DNA of 64,000 nt from Pantoea alfalfae (GCF_019880205.1 NZ_CP082292.1:1922001-1986000); one strand, 5' to 3'. Shown: positions 9,055 to 18,004, numbered from the stretch's first letter. Notes: generated by a model not told the origin, from the sequence alone. Program-made: numbers and translations.

Positions 9055-9945
9055 TTATTCCACTCCCGCTTCGACGGCGCGACGGATGCCGTCACCGAGC
9101 AGGTTAACAATTAATACGCTGACCATCAGCGCCACACCGGGCAACATCACGGTCCAGGGCGCAACGTAGATCAGCTCCAGCGAATCGCCCAGCATCGCAC
9201 CCCATTCCGGCGAAGGCAATTGCGCGCCGAGGTCAAGAAAGCCGAGTGCGGCAATATCCAGAATCGCCATCGACAGCGCGCGGGTAATTTCGGTAATCAG
9301 CAACGGTAAAATGTTTGGCAATATAGCGTAGCGCAGAATATTACGGCCACGCGCACCGTCCAGGCGTGCGGCAACCACATACTCTTTTTCCAGCTCATCA
9401 TGCACGGCACTGTAAATCTCGCGCACCAGGCGTGGCATCAGCGCCAGCCAGACCGCCAGCAGGGCATGCTCAAGACGCGGCCCGAGGAACGCCACTACGA
9501 TAATCGCCAGCAACAGCGACGGAAGAGAGAGCAGTGTGTCCAGCACGTGGTTCATCACCGCCGAGCGAATGCCGTGCGTCATGCCCGCCAGCACGCCCAG
9601 CACCAGCGCGCCCAGCGTAGCGAATAGCGTCACAAGAATCGCCGAACCCACCGTCGGGCCAGCACCACTCAGCAGGCGACTCAGTACGTCACGACCCAGA
9701 TCGTCGGTGCCGAGGAAAAACGAGACATCGCCGTAGCGCGACCATGACGGCGGCAGCAACTGATATCCCAGGAACTGCTGGTCGATACCATAAGGTGCCA
9801 TGAACCCGCCAAACAGGCAGAGCAGCAGCAATGCGCCAAAGCCATACAGGCCGACCATCGAAATCGGGTTGCCATAGAAATGATGCCAGCTCTGACGAAA
9901 CGCGCTGGGCAGGCGTTTTTCGGCGTAAATATTATCGGAGGGCAT
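9055..9945 (-). CDS. sapC: Peptide ABC transporter permease SapC
   Basis: A 296-residue inner-membrane permease, the same length as E. coli SapC. It has an N-terminal cytoplasmic segment, about six membrane spans and the permease coupling loop [20 protein letters not shown] at about residues 188-207, where it docks on the ATPases. It overlaps the end of sapB by 14 bp and its stop abuts sapD. It forms the translocation pore with SapB. Confidence 0.95.
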   Translation of the reverse strand: MPSDNIYAEKRLPSAFRQSWHHFYGNPISMVGLYGFGALLLLCLFGGFMAPYGIDQQFLGYQLLPPSWSRYGDVSFFLGTDDLGRDVLSRLLSGAGPTVGSAILVTLFATLGALVLGVLAGMTHGIRSAVMNHVLDTLLSLPSLLLAIIVVAFLGPRLEHALLAVWLALMPRLVREIYSAVHDELEKEYVVAARLDGARGRNILRYAILPNILPLLITEITRALSMAILDIAALGFLDLGAQLPSPEWGAMLGDSLELIYVAPWTVMLPGVALMVSVLIVNLLGDGIRRAVEAGVE

Positions 9946-10897
9946 ACCATTCCTTATGTTTCAGCGGATTCATTGCCGCACCAATCACGTCAGAAATCAC
10001 ATTCACCAGAATCACCAGCCCGCCAATCACCATCACACCCGCTGAGATCGCCGCATAATCCTGCTGACGAATCGCGTTGATCAGCCAGCGGCCCAGGCCA
10101 GGCCAGTTAAAGACCATTTCGGTGATCATCGCCAGCGTCAGCATGGTGGAGAATTGCAGGCCCAGACGCGGGATGACGGGCGGTAACGCGTTGTGCAACA
10201 CATGGCGGCGGATCACCGTAAAGCGCGAAAGACCGCGCGTGGCCGCTGCTTTGACATAATTTTTATCCATCACATCGCTGGTGCTGTTGCGCAGCAGCCG
10301 GATCACTTCTGTGGTCGGCGCCATCGCCAGCACCAGCACCGGCAGAATCAGGTGGGACAGGGCGCTGATAATCATCTCATGCCGCCAGGGTGAAGGACTC
10401 AGCCAGGCATCAATCAGCGCAAAGCCGGAGATATTCTGCACCGGATAGAGCAGGTCGTGACGTCCCGATACCGGCAGCCAGCCCAGTGTCAGCGAGAAGA
10501 ACAGCGTCAGCAGCAGTGCCAGCCAGAAAATGGGTGCAGAGAAGCCGATCAGGGCCACCGCACTGATAGTTTTATCCTGCCATTTATTGCGCATCACACC
10601 GGCGCAAATCCCCAGCGGGATACCGACCAGCAGCGCAAACAGAAACGCCAGGATACAGAGCTCCATGGTGGCCGGGAAAACCTCACGCAGCTGCAGCCCA
10701 ATCTCCTGACCGTTGGTGCTGGAGACGCCGAAATCAAACTGCAGCATCCCTTTAAACCAGAACCACCAGGCATCGGAGAGCGCAGCGCCTTCCAGCGGAG
10801 CGTTAGGGGTAAAGTAGCTCAGGCTGAAGCTGACCAGCGACAACAGGAACAGGGTAATGAGCAGCAGCAGCAGGCGGCGCAAAATATAGATAATCAC
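9932..10897 (-). CDS. sapB: Peptide ABC transporter permease SapB
   Basis: A 321-residue permease with about six membrane spans and the coupling motif [20 protein letters not shown] at about residues 233-252. Length equals E. coli SapB. The start codon is GTG ([12 protein letters not shown]), placed immediately after the sapA TAA, so translation is probably coupled to sapA. It pairs with SapC in the inner membrane. Confidence 0.95.
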   Translation of the reverse strand: MIIYILRRLLLLLITLFLLSLVSFSLSYFTPNAPLEGAALSDAWWFWFKGMLQFDFGVSSTNGQEIGLQLREVFPATMELCILAFLFALLVGIPLGICAGVMRNKWQDKTISAVALIGFSAPIFWLALLLTLFFSLTLGWLPVSGRHDLLYPVQNISGFALIDAWLSPSPWRHEMIISALSHLILPVLVLAMAPTTEVIRLLRNSTSDVMDKNYVKAAATRGLSRFTVIRRHVLHNALPPVIPRLGLQFSTMLTLAMITEMVFNWPGLGRWLINAIRQQDYAAISAGVMVIGGLVILVNVISDVIGAAMNPLKHKEWYALR

Positions 10898-12520
10898 TTA
10901 CTTACCCTCATCAGCTTCACGATAGACTCCGGCAAACGAGGCGTTGCCAAACGGACTCAGTACCAGCCCTTTGATGTCATGACGAAATGCCTGCAGTCGC
11001 AGAGAGGAGGCCAGCGGCAGCACCGGTAACTCCTGCGCAAGAATCTGCTGCGCTTTGTCATAACTGTCGATGCGGCCAGAGAGTTGTTGTGATAACAGAG
11101 CATTCTGCAGCGTTTCGTCAAAAGCCGGAGAGCACCAGTGCGCGTAATTGGTCTGCGAGCGAATCGCCGCACAGCTGAGTAGCGGGCGGAAGAAGCTGTC
11201 CGGATCGTTACTGTCGGTTGCCCAGCCTGACAGCGTCAGATCATGATTCATTGCCATCAGTTGCGCCTCCTGAAAACGTCCCTCTACCGGCACAATTGTC
11301 AGCCGGACGCCAACCTGCGCCAGATCCGCCTGTAACAGTTCGGCGGTTTTCAGCGGGCTGGGATTCCACGACTGCGAGGCGGCAGGCACAACCAGCCTCA
11401 GATGAAGATCGCTGATGCCGAGTGCAGCCAGCGCGGCGCGGGACTTCCCGGGATCATAGCCGGTAATGCGTGCATCATTGTCATAAGCCCATGACGCGCG
11501 CGGTAATATCGAAGCGGCCGTTTCGGCAGTGCCGTAATAAATCGACTCCATTAACCGCTCATTGTTGATGGCCAGCGCCAGCGCATGCCGCACTTCAGGG
11601 CGGTCGAGCGGCGGTTTACGGGTATTAAAAGCCAGATAGGCGATGTTCATACCGGGACGCAGCGTCATCCGCAGGCGCGGGTCATCGCGCAGTATGCTGA
11701 GCTGGCTTGCAGCGGGATAGGCAAGTACATCGCATTCACCGGTTAACAGTTTGGAGAGGCGCCCGGTTCCGCCGGAGCCAAGATCGATCACCGCCTGTTG
11801 CAGACGCGGCACCCCACGCCAGTAGTGAGGATTGCGCGCCAGACGGATGTACTGACCGGTGCGATATTCACTGAGCTGATAAGGACCGGTGCCCACTGGC
11901 TGACGATCCATCTCTTCCTGACGGCCCTTAGCGGTGAGCTGGTCGGCATACTCTTTCGACAATACCGGCGCATAGTGGGTCGCCATATGCCACAGGAACG
12001 AGGCATCCGGGCTGTTAAGCCTGAACTCAACCGTTCTGTTGTCGATCTTCTTCACGCTCTGTACGGAATCGGCAAATTGCAGACTATCAAAGTAGGGGTA
12101 GTTACCGCCATTGACGTTATGCCAGGGGTGATGACGGTCAAACATCCTTGCAAAGCTGAAGACCACATCGTCGGCGTTCAGCGGCCGGGTCGGGCGAAAC
12201 TGATTAGTCTGCTGAAACTGGACGCCACTGCGCAGATGAAAACGATACGTCGCGCCGTTATCGCGTACTTCCCAGCTCGACGCCAGATCGGGCTTGAGAC
12301 GATAGGTGTAGGGATCGACATCCAGTAAGCGGTCATACAACTGTGCTGCCAGCGTATCGACAGTCAGCCCGCTGCTGGCCATCTGCGGATTAAAGGTGTT
12401 CAGCGTCCCGCTGACGCAATAGACAAAGCCGGTCTGACGTATATCACCGGCAGGCGCTGACCACGCAGGGGCACTTAACGCGCTGAGGCCAAGCAACAGC
12501 GAACATAGTAGTTTTAACAT
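10898..12520 (-). CDS. sapA: Peptide ABC transporter substrate-binding protein SapA
   Basis: A 540-residue periplasmic binding protein of the OppA/DppA family and first gene of sapABCDF. The signal peptide (MLKLLCSLLLGLSALSAPAW, then SAP) is cleaved around residue 22. The mature protein has the family pattern FVYCVSGTLNTFNPQ near the start and GTGPYQLSEYRTGQYIRLAR in the middle. The start at 12520 gives a clean signal peptide; the frame stays open further upstream but that part overlaps the promoter. SapA captures peptides, and heme in some species, for SapBCDF. Confidence 0.93.
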   Translation of the reverse strand: MLKLLCSLLLGLSALSAPAWSAPAGDIRQTGFVYCVSGTLNTFNPQMASSGLTVDTLAAQLYDRLLDVDPYTYRLKPDLASSWEVRDNGATYRFHLRSGVQFQQTNQFRPTRPLNADDVVFSFARMFDRHHPWHNVNGGNYPYFDSLQFADSVQSVKKIDNRTVEFRLNSPDASFLWHMATHYAPVLSKEYADQLTAKGRQEEMDRQPVGTGPYQLSEYRTGQYIRLARNPHYWRGVPRLQQAVIDLGSGGTGRLSKLLTGECDVLAYPAASQLSILRDDPRLRMTLRPGMNIAYLAFNTRKPPLDRPEVRHALALAINNERLMESIYYGTAETAASILPRASWAYDNDARITGYDPGKSRAALAALGISDLHLRLVVPAASQSWNPSPLKTAELLQADLAQVGVRLTIVPVEGRFQEAQLMAMNHDLTLSGWATDSNDPDSFFRPLLSCAAIRSQTNYAHWCSPAFDETLQNALLSQQLSGRIDSYDKAQQILAQELPVLPLASSLRLQAFRHDIKGLVLSPFGNASFAGVYREADEGK

Positions 12521-12550
12521 AGAACTCAACGATTTTGAGGCATTAACCGA

Positions 12551-12579
12551 AGTGTATCGCAAAGCGGGCATAGTCCCAA
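12551..12579 (-). promoter_or_regulatory. Candidate sigma-70 promoter of sapABCDF
   Basis: Reading on the minus strand, TTGGGA (12579-12574) is followed after 17 bp by TACACT (12556-12551), which places transcription start about 25 bp before the sapA ATG. The match is by eye only. Confidence 0.5.
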
Positions 12580-12680
12580 AACCTGCAGCCACTGGCAGCC
12601 TGATTTTCGTCATCGCAACGCATAATGCGCACACAGAAGGTGTGGTAATGAGAAAAATTCTCAATAACTGCTTTACAGAT

Positions 12681-12699
12681 GATAATAAGAATGATTATT
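12681..12699 (+). promoter_or_regulatory. Fur box over the RyhB promoter
   Basis: GATAATAAGAATGATTATT matches the 19-bp Fur consensus GATAATGATAATCATTATC at about 15 positions. It overlaps the -10 element TATTAT (12696-12701) of the downstream sRNA; a TTTACA -35 sits at 12672-12677. Fur-Fe(II) should block this promoter in iron-replete cells. Confidence 0.85.
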
Positions 12700-12707
12700 A
12701 TTCACCT

Positions 12708-12798
12708 GCGCTTCGACGGTGGCTCTGCCGAAGAAGAGCACGACATTGCTCACATTGCTTCCAGTATTGTTGCCCGCCTGTTGGCGGGCTTTTTTTTG
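12708..12798 (+). ncRNA. ryhB: RyhB-family iron-stress small RNA
   Basis: The segment at 12739-12768 holds the RyhB core (GCACGACATTGCTCACATTG, then CTTCCAGTATT), the part of E. coli RyhB that pairs with sodB, sdhD and other mRNAs of iron-using proteins. It is preceded by a small stem-loop (CTTCG / CGAAG) and followed by a terminator (GCCCGCC-TGTT-GGCGGGC plus eight T) at 12772-12797. The predicted 5' end is G12708, seven bases after the -10; like E. coli RyhB it begins GCG. Fur control is supported by the overlapping Fur box. The place between sapA and an hcp gene differs from the E. coli yhhX locus, so this could be the main RyhB or a second copy. Confidence 0.9.
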
Positions 12799-12854
12799 GC
12801 TTTTGTAGAGTGGCATGCCTGTCTGGACGGGGAAGAGATTGCAAGCAAAGGGGA

Positions 12855-13277
12855 TCAAAGTGGTGAGGCGGTGAGGAAGACCGGGACGGAATAGGGCTCC
12901 TCGTTGATGCGAATACCAGGCAAATTGTGGAAAGCGAAAATCTCGCCGTTAATCGTCAAATATATCGCCTTATCACGAACGCGAGGAAAGACGTCATCAT
13001 CTGAGGTGATCAGGAAAGGCTTTAGGTCGTCGTTCAGACTTTCTTTAAAAGATTCATCGCTTCGGGATGCATCATAAAGATAAAAACGGTATGAGAAGGC
13101 AGTTGTGGCACCCGCACTGGCTTCGGTGATGTAAAGGTTAATCCGGCTGCTGACGTTAACTTTCCTGATGATTGACTGTTCAAGCGGTGATAACTGCGAA
13201 AGCCGCCAGCCTGCAAAGACAATAGTCATCAGCATCAGAACCAGCGTGCGCTTTTTAAAAACCGGAACGTTTTGCAT
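12855..13277 (-). CDS. Unknown membrane-anchored protein, candidate toxin immunity
   Basis: A 140-residue protein that I do not recognise. An N-terminal hydrophobic segment (VLMLMTIVFAGWRL, about residues 13-27) after a basic start suggests an inner-membrane anchor, followed by a roughly 110-residue soluble domain. It overlaps the end of the toxin gene by 23 bp and is the last gene of the hcp-toxin cluster, the usual position of an immunity gene. That role is inferred from position only. Its 3' end lies about 57 bp from the convergent RyhB terminator. Confidence 0.6.
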   Translation of the reverse strand: MQNVPVFKKRTLVLMLMTIVFAGWRLSQLSPLEQSIIRKVNVSSRINLYITEASAGATTAFSYRFYLYDASRSDESFKESLNDDLKPFLITSDDDVFPRVRDKAIYLTINGEIFAFHNLPGIRINEEPYSVPVFLTASPL

Positions 13278-13671
13278 AATCTATCCCAGCTCTTATCCAG
13301 TATTGATCGTCAGGGTCATCTCCAAAAGGCGCTGCGCCATACCAGACATCAAATTCCTCTCTGCGGGTTCCGGCCCGGTTTTGCGCCCAACCGGCTGCGC
13401 GAAGAAGAACAGCGTCTTTTATTCCAGCGGCATGCCCCACAGCACCATAATGAAAATTACCAAAATGTTCATATTGGCTCCCCTGTTGAAATTTATAATC
13501 CCATGGGCCATGTCCTTTAACCTGGTTATAAAACCAGACATATGTCAGGGCTGAGGGTCCCCTGTGAAAACGTGCAACCATCATATTGTTTATCAACAAA
13601 ACTCCAGCTGGAGTAAATGAAAGAATATCATAAGGAGGAGATGGAGATGCCGCTAAGGCAGGATATCTCAT
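13255..13671 (-). CDS. Type-44 polymorphic toxin domain, Hcp-linked T6SS effector candidate
   Basis: A 138-residue ORF. Residues 45-138 carry a pattern I associate with polymorphic toxin type 44 (Ntox44, a predicted RNase): WFYNQVKGHGPWDYK, QYEHFGNFHYGAVGHAAG, LLRAAGWAQ and GDDPDDQYWIRAGIDYAK. It is in the same frame as the upstream hcp gene, separated from it only by TAA ATC. Without that stop the two would be one Hcp-toxin fusion. AAAAGG lies 8 bp before its ATG, so coupled re-initiation is plausible. It overlaps the next gene by 23 bp. The family call is from memory. Confidence 0.75.
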   Translation of the reverse strand: MRYPALAASPSPPYDILSFTPAGVLLINNMMVARFHRGPSALTYVWFYNQVKGHGPWDYKFQQGSQYEHFGNFHYGAVGHAAGIKDAVLLRAAGWAQNRAGTRREEFDVWYGAAPFGDDPDDQYWIRAGIDYAKRSGF

Positions 13672-13674
13672 GAT

Positions 13675-14160
13675 TTATGCCTTTTCATTCCAGCTATCTG
13701 AAAAAATGATGTTACCATCACAATGCTTCCAGGTTATTTTCTCGTAAGCAAACTCAACGCATTCAAGATGATTATGTTTTTCTTTTTCAGGGTCTTTAGT
13801 GTCATGCATAATGGGCGAGATACCGACAATTCTGACATTTTCAAGTAATATGTTGAAGTATTCTTCTTCCTGACCTGCGTAGTTGATATTGTACCATCTG
13901 AACTCGGCTGACCTTAATGTTTGTCCAGTTGCCACTGCTTTATAAAGGTAGGGCGAAGAGGAATCGAATTCTTTTTGAACGATGATGGGTGCATGTTTTC
14001 TTGTCCCTGTGGGCTTGCCTGTCATAGAATCAGTCGGCAGTCTTAAGTTATGAGAAAAACCCGTAACTTCAATGCTTCCCTCTCGGTCTTTAACATCTAC
14101 TGAACCATTGATGCTCGCACCACTATCATCTTTCAACCAAAGATATGCTGGAATAGCCAT
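13675..14160 (-). CDS. hcp: Hcp-family type VI secretion tube/effector protein
   Basis: A 161-residue Hcp1-family protein (MAIPAYLWLKDDSGASINGS..., with GFSHNLRLPTD, KEFDSSSPYLYKA and CVEFAYEKITWKHCDGNII). Hcp hexamers stack into the tube of the type VI secretion system and carry effectors. It ends at the usual Hcp C-terminus (SDSWNEKA), and a toxin domain follows in the same frame after one stop codon. AAGGA lies 8 bp before the ATG. No other T6SS structural gene is in the window, so this is an orphan hcp-effector island feeding an apparatus encoded elsewhere. The cluster looks AT-richer than neighbouring sap and psp genes. Confidence 0.92.
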   Translation of the reverse strand: MAIPAYLWLKDDSGASINGSVDVKDREGSIEVTGFSHNLRLPTDSMTGKPTGTRKHAPIIVQKEFDSSSPYLYKAVATGQTLRSAEFRWYNINYAGQEEEYFNILLENVRIVGISPIMHDTKDPEKEKHNHLECVEFAYEKITWKHCDGNIIFSDSWNEKA

Positions 14161-14581
14161 ATTAAAAATCCTTTAATGGGTTAAGTTATATTCCTTTTGG
14201 AGGAGAGTTAATGCTGGCTTCGCATAAACCTCAAGTGCATATTAAAAAAACGAAGGCATAATGATAAAGATCAATATTTAATAATTTCATATGTAATGGC
14301 TGGGATCTTTCCACACCATGGTTATGTAGTGCGAAATGGATTATTCAATTAATTGCTGTGAATCTGATTAAAAGCCACTTCAACTATTAACGGGTATTGG
14401 TATCATTAGTTTAGTTAAGATTCAAACCAGAATAGTAAATCATGTAATCCCTTGAATTATAGATTGTGTTTATATCCGCATGCATTCGATGTATCTGACG
14501 CTGGAAAGTGTAATATCGCGCTTAACTTTTACAAAAACGCAGGTACTATAAGCTCATCTTCTGGTCACCTACTTCCTGGCA
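14161..14581. other. AT-rich interval between hcp and the MFS gene
   Basis: About 420 bp. It presumably holds the divergent promoters of hcp and the MFS gene. The only small ORF of note is 16 codons at 14211-14261 (plus strand) behind a strong GGAGGAGA ribosome binding site, too short to call. No repeat or element was recognised. Confidence 0.5.
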
Positions 14582-15817
14582 ATGAATAAATTCCAAAAAA
14601 ACGCTCAGGCTTTTCAGCATTCATCCTTTCGTTATCTCTTTTTCGGACGTCTCTTCACCGTACTGGGCAATGGAATTGCTCCCATTGCGCTGGCTTTTGC
14701 GGTACTGGATATTGGTGGTTCTGCCTCTGATTTAGGGATAGTTGTTGCGTCCCGCTCACTGTTCAACGTGCTATTTCTGCTGGTAGGGGGTGTCATTGCC
14801 GATCGCTACTCACGCAGCCGTGTATTAGTTGTATCGGCGCTGGTTGCCGCTGTTTCTCAGGCTATCGTCGCCTGGTCTGTACTCAATGGTTCAGCAACCG
14901 TCATTAGCCTGACTTTGCTGGGTGCCCTGAATGGTGCGGCAGCAGGCATCGCTCTGCCAGCTTCGTCTGCGCTGGTTCCGCAGGTGGTTCCTGCAACGGA
15001 TTTGCGTCAGGCTAACGCGTTAATTCAGCTGGGGATTTATGGCGGTACGGTAATGGGGGCATCGCTGGGGGGAATTCTCACCAGCGCTGTCGGGCCGGGA
15101 TGGGGACTGGCAATTGATGCGCTGGGTTTTGCCGTTTCCGCGCCGCTCTATTTCCTGATCCGTGTGAAATCGAATAAAGCCGCGACTTCGCAAGGCAATA
15201 TCCTGCGTGATATCAAAGAAGGCTGGGCAGAGTTCGCCGGACGAAGCTGGATTTGGTCGATAGTCCTTCAGTTTGCCATTATCAACGTCGCGTTCAATGG
15301 CATCGTCGTGGTACTGGGCCCAATGATTGCCGATGCCTCTTTCGGACGGGCGCGATGGGGAATTATTGTGGCCGCCCATAGCGCGGGTTTAATTGCAGGT
15401 TCATTTCTGGCTATGAGATGGCATCCACGTCGTGATCTCTTTATTGGCGCGATGCTGGCAGGTCTTTACGCACTCCCAATACTTATGCTGAGCCAGAATG
15501 CGTCAGCAGCACTGCTGATAGCAGGGTTCTTTATTGCTGGCATGTCATTGGGCCTGTTCGGCGTAACCTGGGCGCACGCATTACAGACTCATATTCCACC
15601 GGATAAGCTGGCTCGCGTGTACGCTTATGATGCGATGGGTTCCTTTATCGCCATTCCCTTTGGACAACTGGTCGCGGGTCCGCTGGCAACACACTTTGGT
15701 ATGAGTGCTGTATTGCTGATGTCAGCGCTGGCCGTGGTGATGGCTACCGCTGGCGTCGGTCTGGTTCCTGCCATCAGGCAACCTGAAAAAATGGGGACTA
15801 AGTCGCACAACACATAA
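14582..15817 (+). CDS. MFS transporter, drug/metabolite exporter type
   Basis: A 411-residue major facilitator protein with 12 predicted membrane spans. The loop 2-3 signature is present (GGVIADRYSRSRVLVV at about residues 68-83). The order of features (FRYLFFGRLFTVLGNGIAPI start, symmetric second half) fits the DHA3-type exporters that include EntS and macrolide pumps, but the substrate cannot be told. No strong ribosome binding site is seen before the ATG. It lies alone between the hcp cluster and pspF, convergent with pspF. Confidence 0.8.
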   Translation: MNKFQKNAQAFQHSSFRYLFFGRLFTVLGNGIAPIALAFAVLDIGGSASDLGIVVASRSLFNVLFLLVGGVIADRYSRSRVLVVSALVAAVSQAIVAWSVLNGSATVISLTLLGALNGAAAGIALPASSALVPQVVPATDLRQANALIQLGIYGGTVMGASLGGILTSAVGPGWGLAIDALGFAVSAPLYFLIRVKSNKAATSQGNILRDIKEGWAEFAGRSWIWSIVLQFAIINVAFNGIVVVLGPMIADASFGRARWGIIVAAHSAGLIAGSFLAMRWHPRRDLFIGAMLAGLYALPILMLSQNASAALLIAGFFIAGMSLGLFGVTWAHALQTHIPPDKLARVYAYDAMGSFIAIPFGQLVAGPLATHFGMSAVLLMSALAVVMATAGVGLVPAIRQPEKMGTKSHNT

Positions 15818-15840
15818 TGGATAGATGGCTCTACGTGAAA

Positions 15841-15865
15841 AACAGCCCGGTTTATACCGGGTTGT
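15841..15865. terminator. Bidirectional terminator between the MFS gene and pspF
   Basis: A hairpin with CCCGG-TTTATA-CCGGG core, extended by AACAG/TTGTT, is placed between two convergent genes. On the minus strand it is followed by GTTTTTC, a good U tract for pspF transcripts. Confidence 0.65.
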
Positions 15866-15909
15866 TAATTCACAAGGACGAGAAAAATCATAGGTTGGGG
15901 TGGCGTAAA

Positions 15910-16911
15910 TTAACTCTCTGCTTTTATATCGTGCTTCTTCATCATTGCTCGCAACTGATGATAGGTGACGCCTAATAATCCGGCAGCGCGGCGCTGGTTA
16001 TAACGAGCCTGGTGCAGGCTGGCATCGACCAGATCCCGCTCCTGCTGATTCTGCCATTGACGCAGATCCAGCGGCAGAGCAGGCAGGCCGCCACGCTGCG
16101 TCTCCTGACTGAATCGCGGGAGCACAACCGGTTCAGAGCGTGAAGCGAACGGGTTGATAATGACATTATCCAGCGGCAACTCGCTGCTGTTGTGACGATA
16201 AACCGAACGCTCGACCACATTTTTTAGCTCGCGAACATTGCCGGGCCAGTGGTAATCAAGCAGGGCCTGCTGCGCTTTAGCGGTAAATCCGGGAAACAGC
16301 AACAGGCCAAGCTCGCGGCACATCTGGATGGCAAAATGCTCGGCCATCACCAGAATATCGCTGCGACGTTCGCGCAGAGGCGGCAACTGAACCACATCAA
16401 AGGCAAGACGATCCAGCAGATCGGCGCGGAATTTCCCTGCCGCCGCCAGGGCAGGCAAGTCTTCGTTGGTGGCGCAGACCAGCCGTACGTTAACCTGCAG
16501 GGCATGATTGCCGCCTACGCGCTCCAGCTGCCCGTACTCAATTACCCTGAGCAGTTTTTCCTGCACCAGCATTGGTGCGGTTGCCAGCTCATCCAGAAAC
16601 AGCGTGCCGCCGTCAGCACGTTCAAAACGTCCCAGATGGCGCTTCTGTGCCCCGGTAAAGGCGCCGGCTTCATGACCAAACAGCTCAGAGTCGAGCAGAT
16701 TCTCATTCAGCGCGGCGCAGTTCAGTGAGATAAAGGGTCCCTGCCAACGGTCAGAAAGATAGTGCAGTCGGCTGGCGATCAGCTCTTTACCCGTGCCGCG
16801 CTCGCCAATCACCATCACCGGTTTCTCAAGGGGAGCCAGTTTTGAAACCTGCTCCAGTACCTCCAGAAAATTATTAGACTCACCCAGCAGATTATCATTA
16901 GTGCCTGTCAT
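15910..16911 (-). CDS. pspF: Phage shock protein operon activator PspF
   Basis: A 333-residue sigma-54 enhancer-binding protein without a receiver domain, as in E. coli PspF. Visible are Walker A GERGTGKE, the sigma-54 contact loop GAFTGA in GHEAGAFTGAQKRH, Walker B GGTLFLDE, the Arg-rich LPPLRERRSDI sensor region and a C-terminal Fis-type helix-turn-helix (NQRRAAGLLGVTYHQL). PspA binds it and keeps it off until the inner membrane is damaged. The start at 16911 matches the family; an ATG at 16926 has its AAGGG too close. It is divergent from pspA. Confidence 0.95.
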   Translation of the reverse strand: MTGTNDNLLGESNNFLEVLEQVSKLAPLEKPVMVIGERGTGKELIASRLHYLSDRWQGPFISLNCAALNENLLDSELFGHEAGAFTGAQKRHLGRFERADGGTLFLDELATAPMLVQEKLLRVIEYGQLERVGGNHALQVNVRLVCATNEDLPALAAAGKFRADLLDRLAFDVVQLPPLRERRSDILVMAEHFAIQMCRELGLLLFPGFTAKAQQALLDYHWPGNVRELKNVVERSVYRHNSSELPLDNVIINPFASRSEPVVLPRFSQETQRGGLPALPLDLRQWQNQQERDLVDASLHQARYNQRRAAGLLGVTYHQLRAMMKKHDIKAES

Positions 16912-17008
16912 GATGAATTTCGCCATCCCTTAATCATTTTGACTATCTTAAAACAAGGCGAAAAGGCTGTAAAATTTAAAATTACATTGAAATCAATATG
17001 ATAAAAAG

Positions 17009-17025
17009 TTGGCACGCATATTGTA
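17009..17025 (+). promoter_or_regulatory. Sigma-54 promoter of pspA
   Basis: TTGGCACGCATATTGTA fits the -24/-12 consensus TGGCACG-N4-TTGCW, with GG (17011-17012) and the TTG element at 17021. It lies 50 bp before the pspA ATG. The AT-rich 80 bp upstream should hold the IHF site and the PspF enhancer sites shared with pspF. Confidence 0.88.
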
Positions 17026-17075
17026 TTAATCAGGCAGGGCATCACGTTTTAAAACATTAAAAGAGGAACATCATT

Positions 17076-17741
17076 ATGGGTATTTTTTCTCGTTTCGCTG
17101 ACATCGTAAATGCCAACATTAATTCCCTGCTGGAGCGTGCGGAAGATCCACAGAAACTGGTCCGCCTGATGATTCAGGAAATGGAAGACACGCTGGTCGA
17201 AGTGCGTTCCACCTCTGCCCGGGCGCTGGCTGAAAAGAAACAGCTGTCACGCCGTATTGAGCAGGCTGAGCTGCAACAGGCTGACTGGCAGGAAAAAGCG
17301 GAGCTGGCGCTGCGCAAAGACAAAGATGATCTGGCGCGTTCGGCGCTGATTGAAAAACAGAAACTCACCGACCTGATCGCCTCCCTGAAACAGGAAGTGG
17401 GCCAGGTTGAAGAGACGCTGGAACGCATGAAAGGCGAAATCAGCGAGCTGGAGAAAAAACTGAGCGAGACGCGTGCTCGTCAGCAGGCGTTGACACTGCG
17501 TCATCAGGCGGCTTCTTCATCACGCGATGTGCGTCGTCAGCTCGACAGCGGCAAAATCGACGAAGCGATGGCTCGGTTTGAATCTTTTGAACGTCGCATT
17601 GACCACATGGAAGCCGAAGCTGAAAGCCACGGTTTTGGTAAACCTAAAACTCTGGACCAGCAGTTTACTGACCTGAAAGCGGATGATGAAATCAGCCAGC
17701 AGCTTAATGCGCTGAAAGCCAAAATGAACCGCAGTGAGTAA
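17076..17741 (+). CDS. pspA: Phage shock protein A
   Basis: A 221-residue coiled-coil protein (E. coli 222) with the amphipathic N-terminus [20 protein letters not shown] that binds stressed membranes and the family motif [20 protein letters not shown]. It has two jobs: it inhibits PspF in unstressed cells, and it forms ESCRT-III-like scaffolds on damaged inner membrane to preserve proton motive force. GAGGAAC stands before the ATG. It is the first gene of a sigma-54 operon running into pspBCD. Confidence 0.97.
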   Translation: MGIFSRFADIVNANINSLLERAEDPQKLVRLMIQEMEDTLVEVRSTSARALAEKKQLSRRIEQAELQQADWQEKAELALRKDKDDLARSALIEKQKLTDLIASLKQEVGQVEETLERMKGEISELEKKLSETRARQQALTLRHQAASSSRDVRRQLDSGKIDEAMARFESFERRIDHMEAEAESHGFGKPKTLDQQFTDLKADDEISQQLNALKAKMNRSE

Positions 17742-17776
17742 TCATCGACGTTGCGATAAGTGATTAAGGAGAGTCA

Positions 17777-18004
17777 ATGAGCGCACTTTTTCTCGCCATA
17801 CCGCTAACGATCTTCGTGCTGTTTGTCGCACCGATCTGGTTATGGCTGCATTACAGCAACAAACGCAGCGGCGGTTCGGAACTGTCGCAAAGCGAAATCC
17901 AGCGCCTGCAGCGCGTCACGCAGGATGCGCAGCGGATGCGTGAACGTATTGATGCGCTGGAAGCGATTCTGGACGCCGAGCATCCTAACTGGAGGCAGCC
18001 ATGA
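17777..18004 (+). CDS. pspB: Phage shock protein B
   Basis: A 75-residue inner-membrane protein with one N-terminal membrane span (LAIPLTIFVLFVAPIWLWLH) and a leucine-zipper-like cytoplasmic helix (IQRLQRVTQDAQRMRERIDA). With PspC it senses membrane damage and draws PspA away from PspF. GGAGAG precedes the ATG, and it overlaps pspC by 4 bp (ATGA). Confidence 0.95.
   Translation: MSALFLAIPLTIFVLFVAPIWLWLHYSNKRSGGSELSQSEIQRLQRVTQDAQRMRERIDALEAILDAEHPNWRQP

Noticed and set aside
12552-12866. 104-codon plus-strand ORF between sapA and the immunity-like gene
   Set aside because: It runs through the sapA promoter, the Fur box and the whole RyhB gene with its terminator, is Cys/Arg-rich and has no ribosome binding site.
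14211-14261. 16-codon ORF behind a very strong ribosome binding site
   Set aside because: Too short to call, with no downstream gene close enough for a leader-peptide role; left as a note in the interval.
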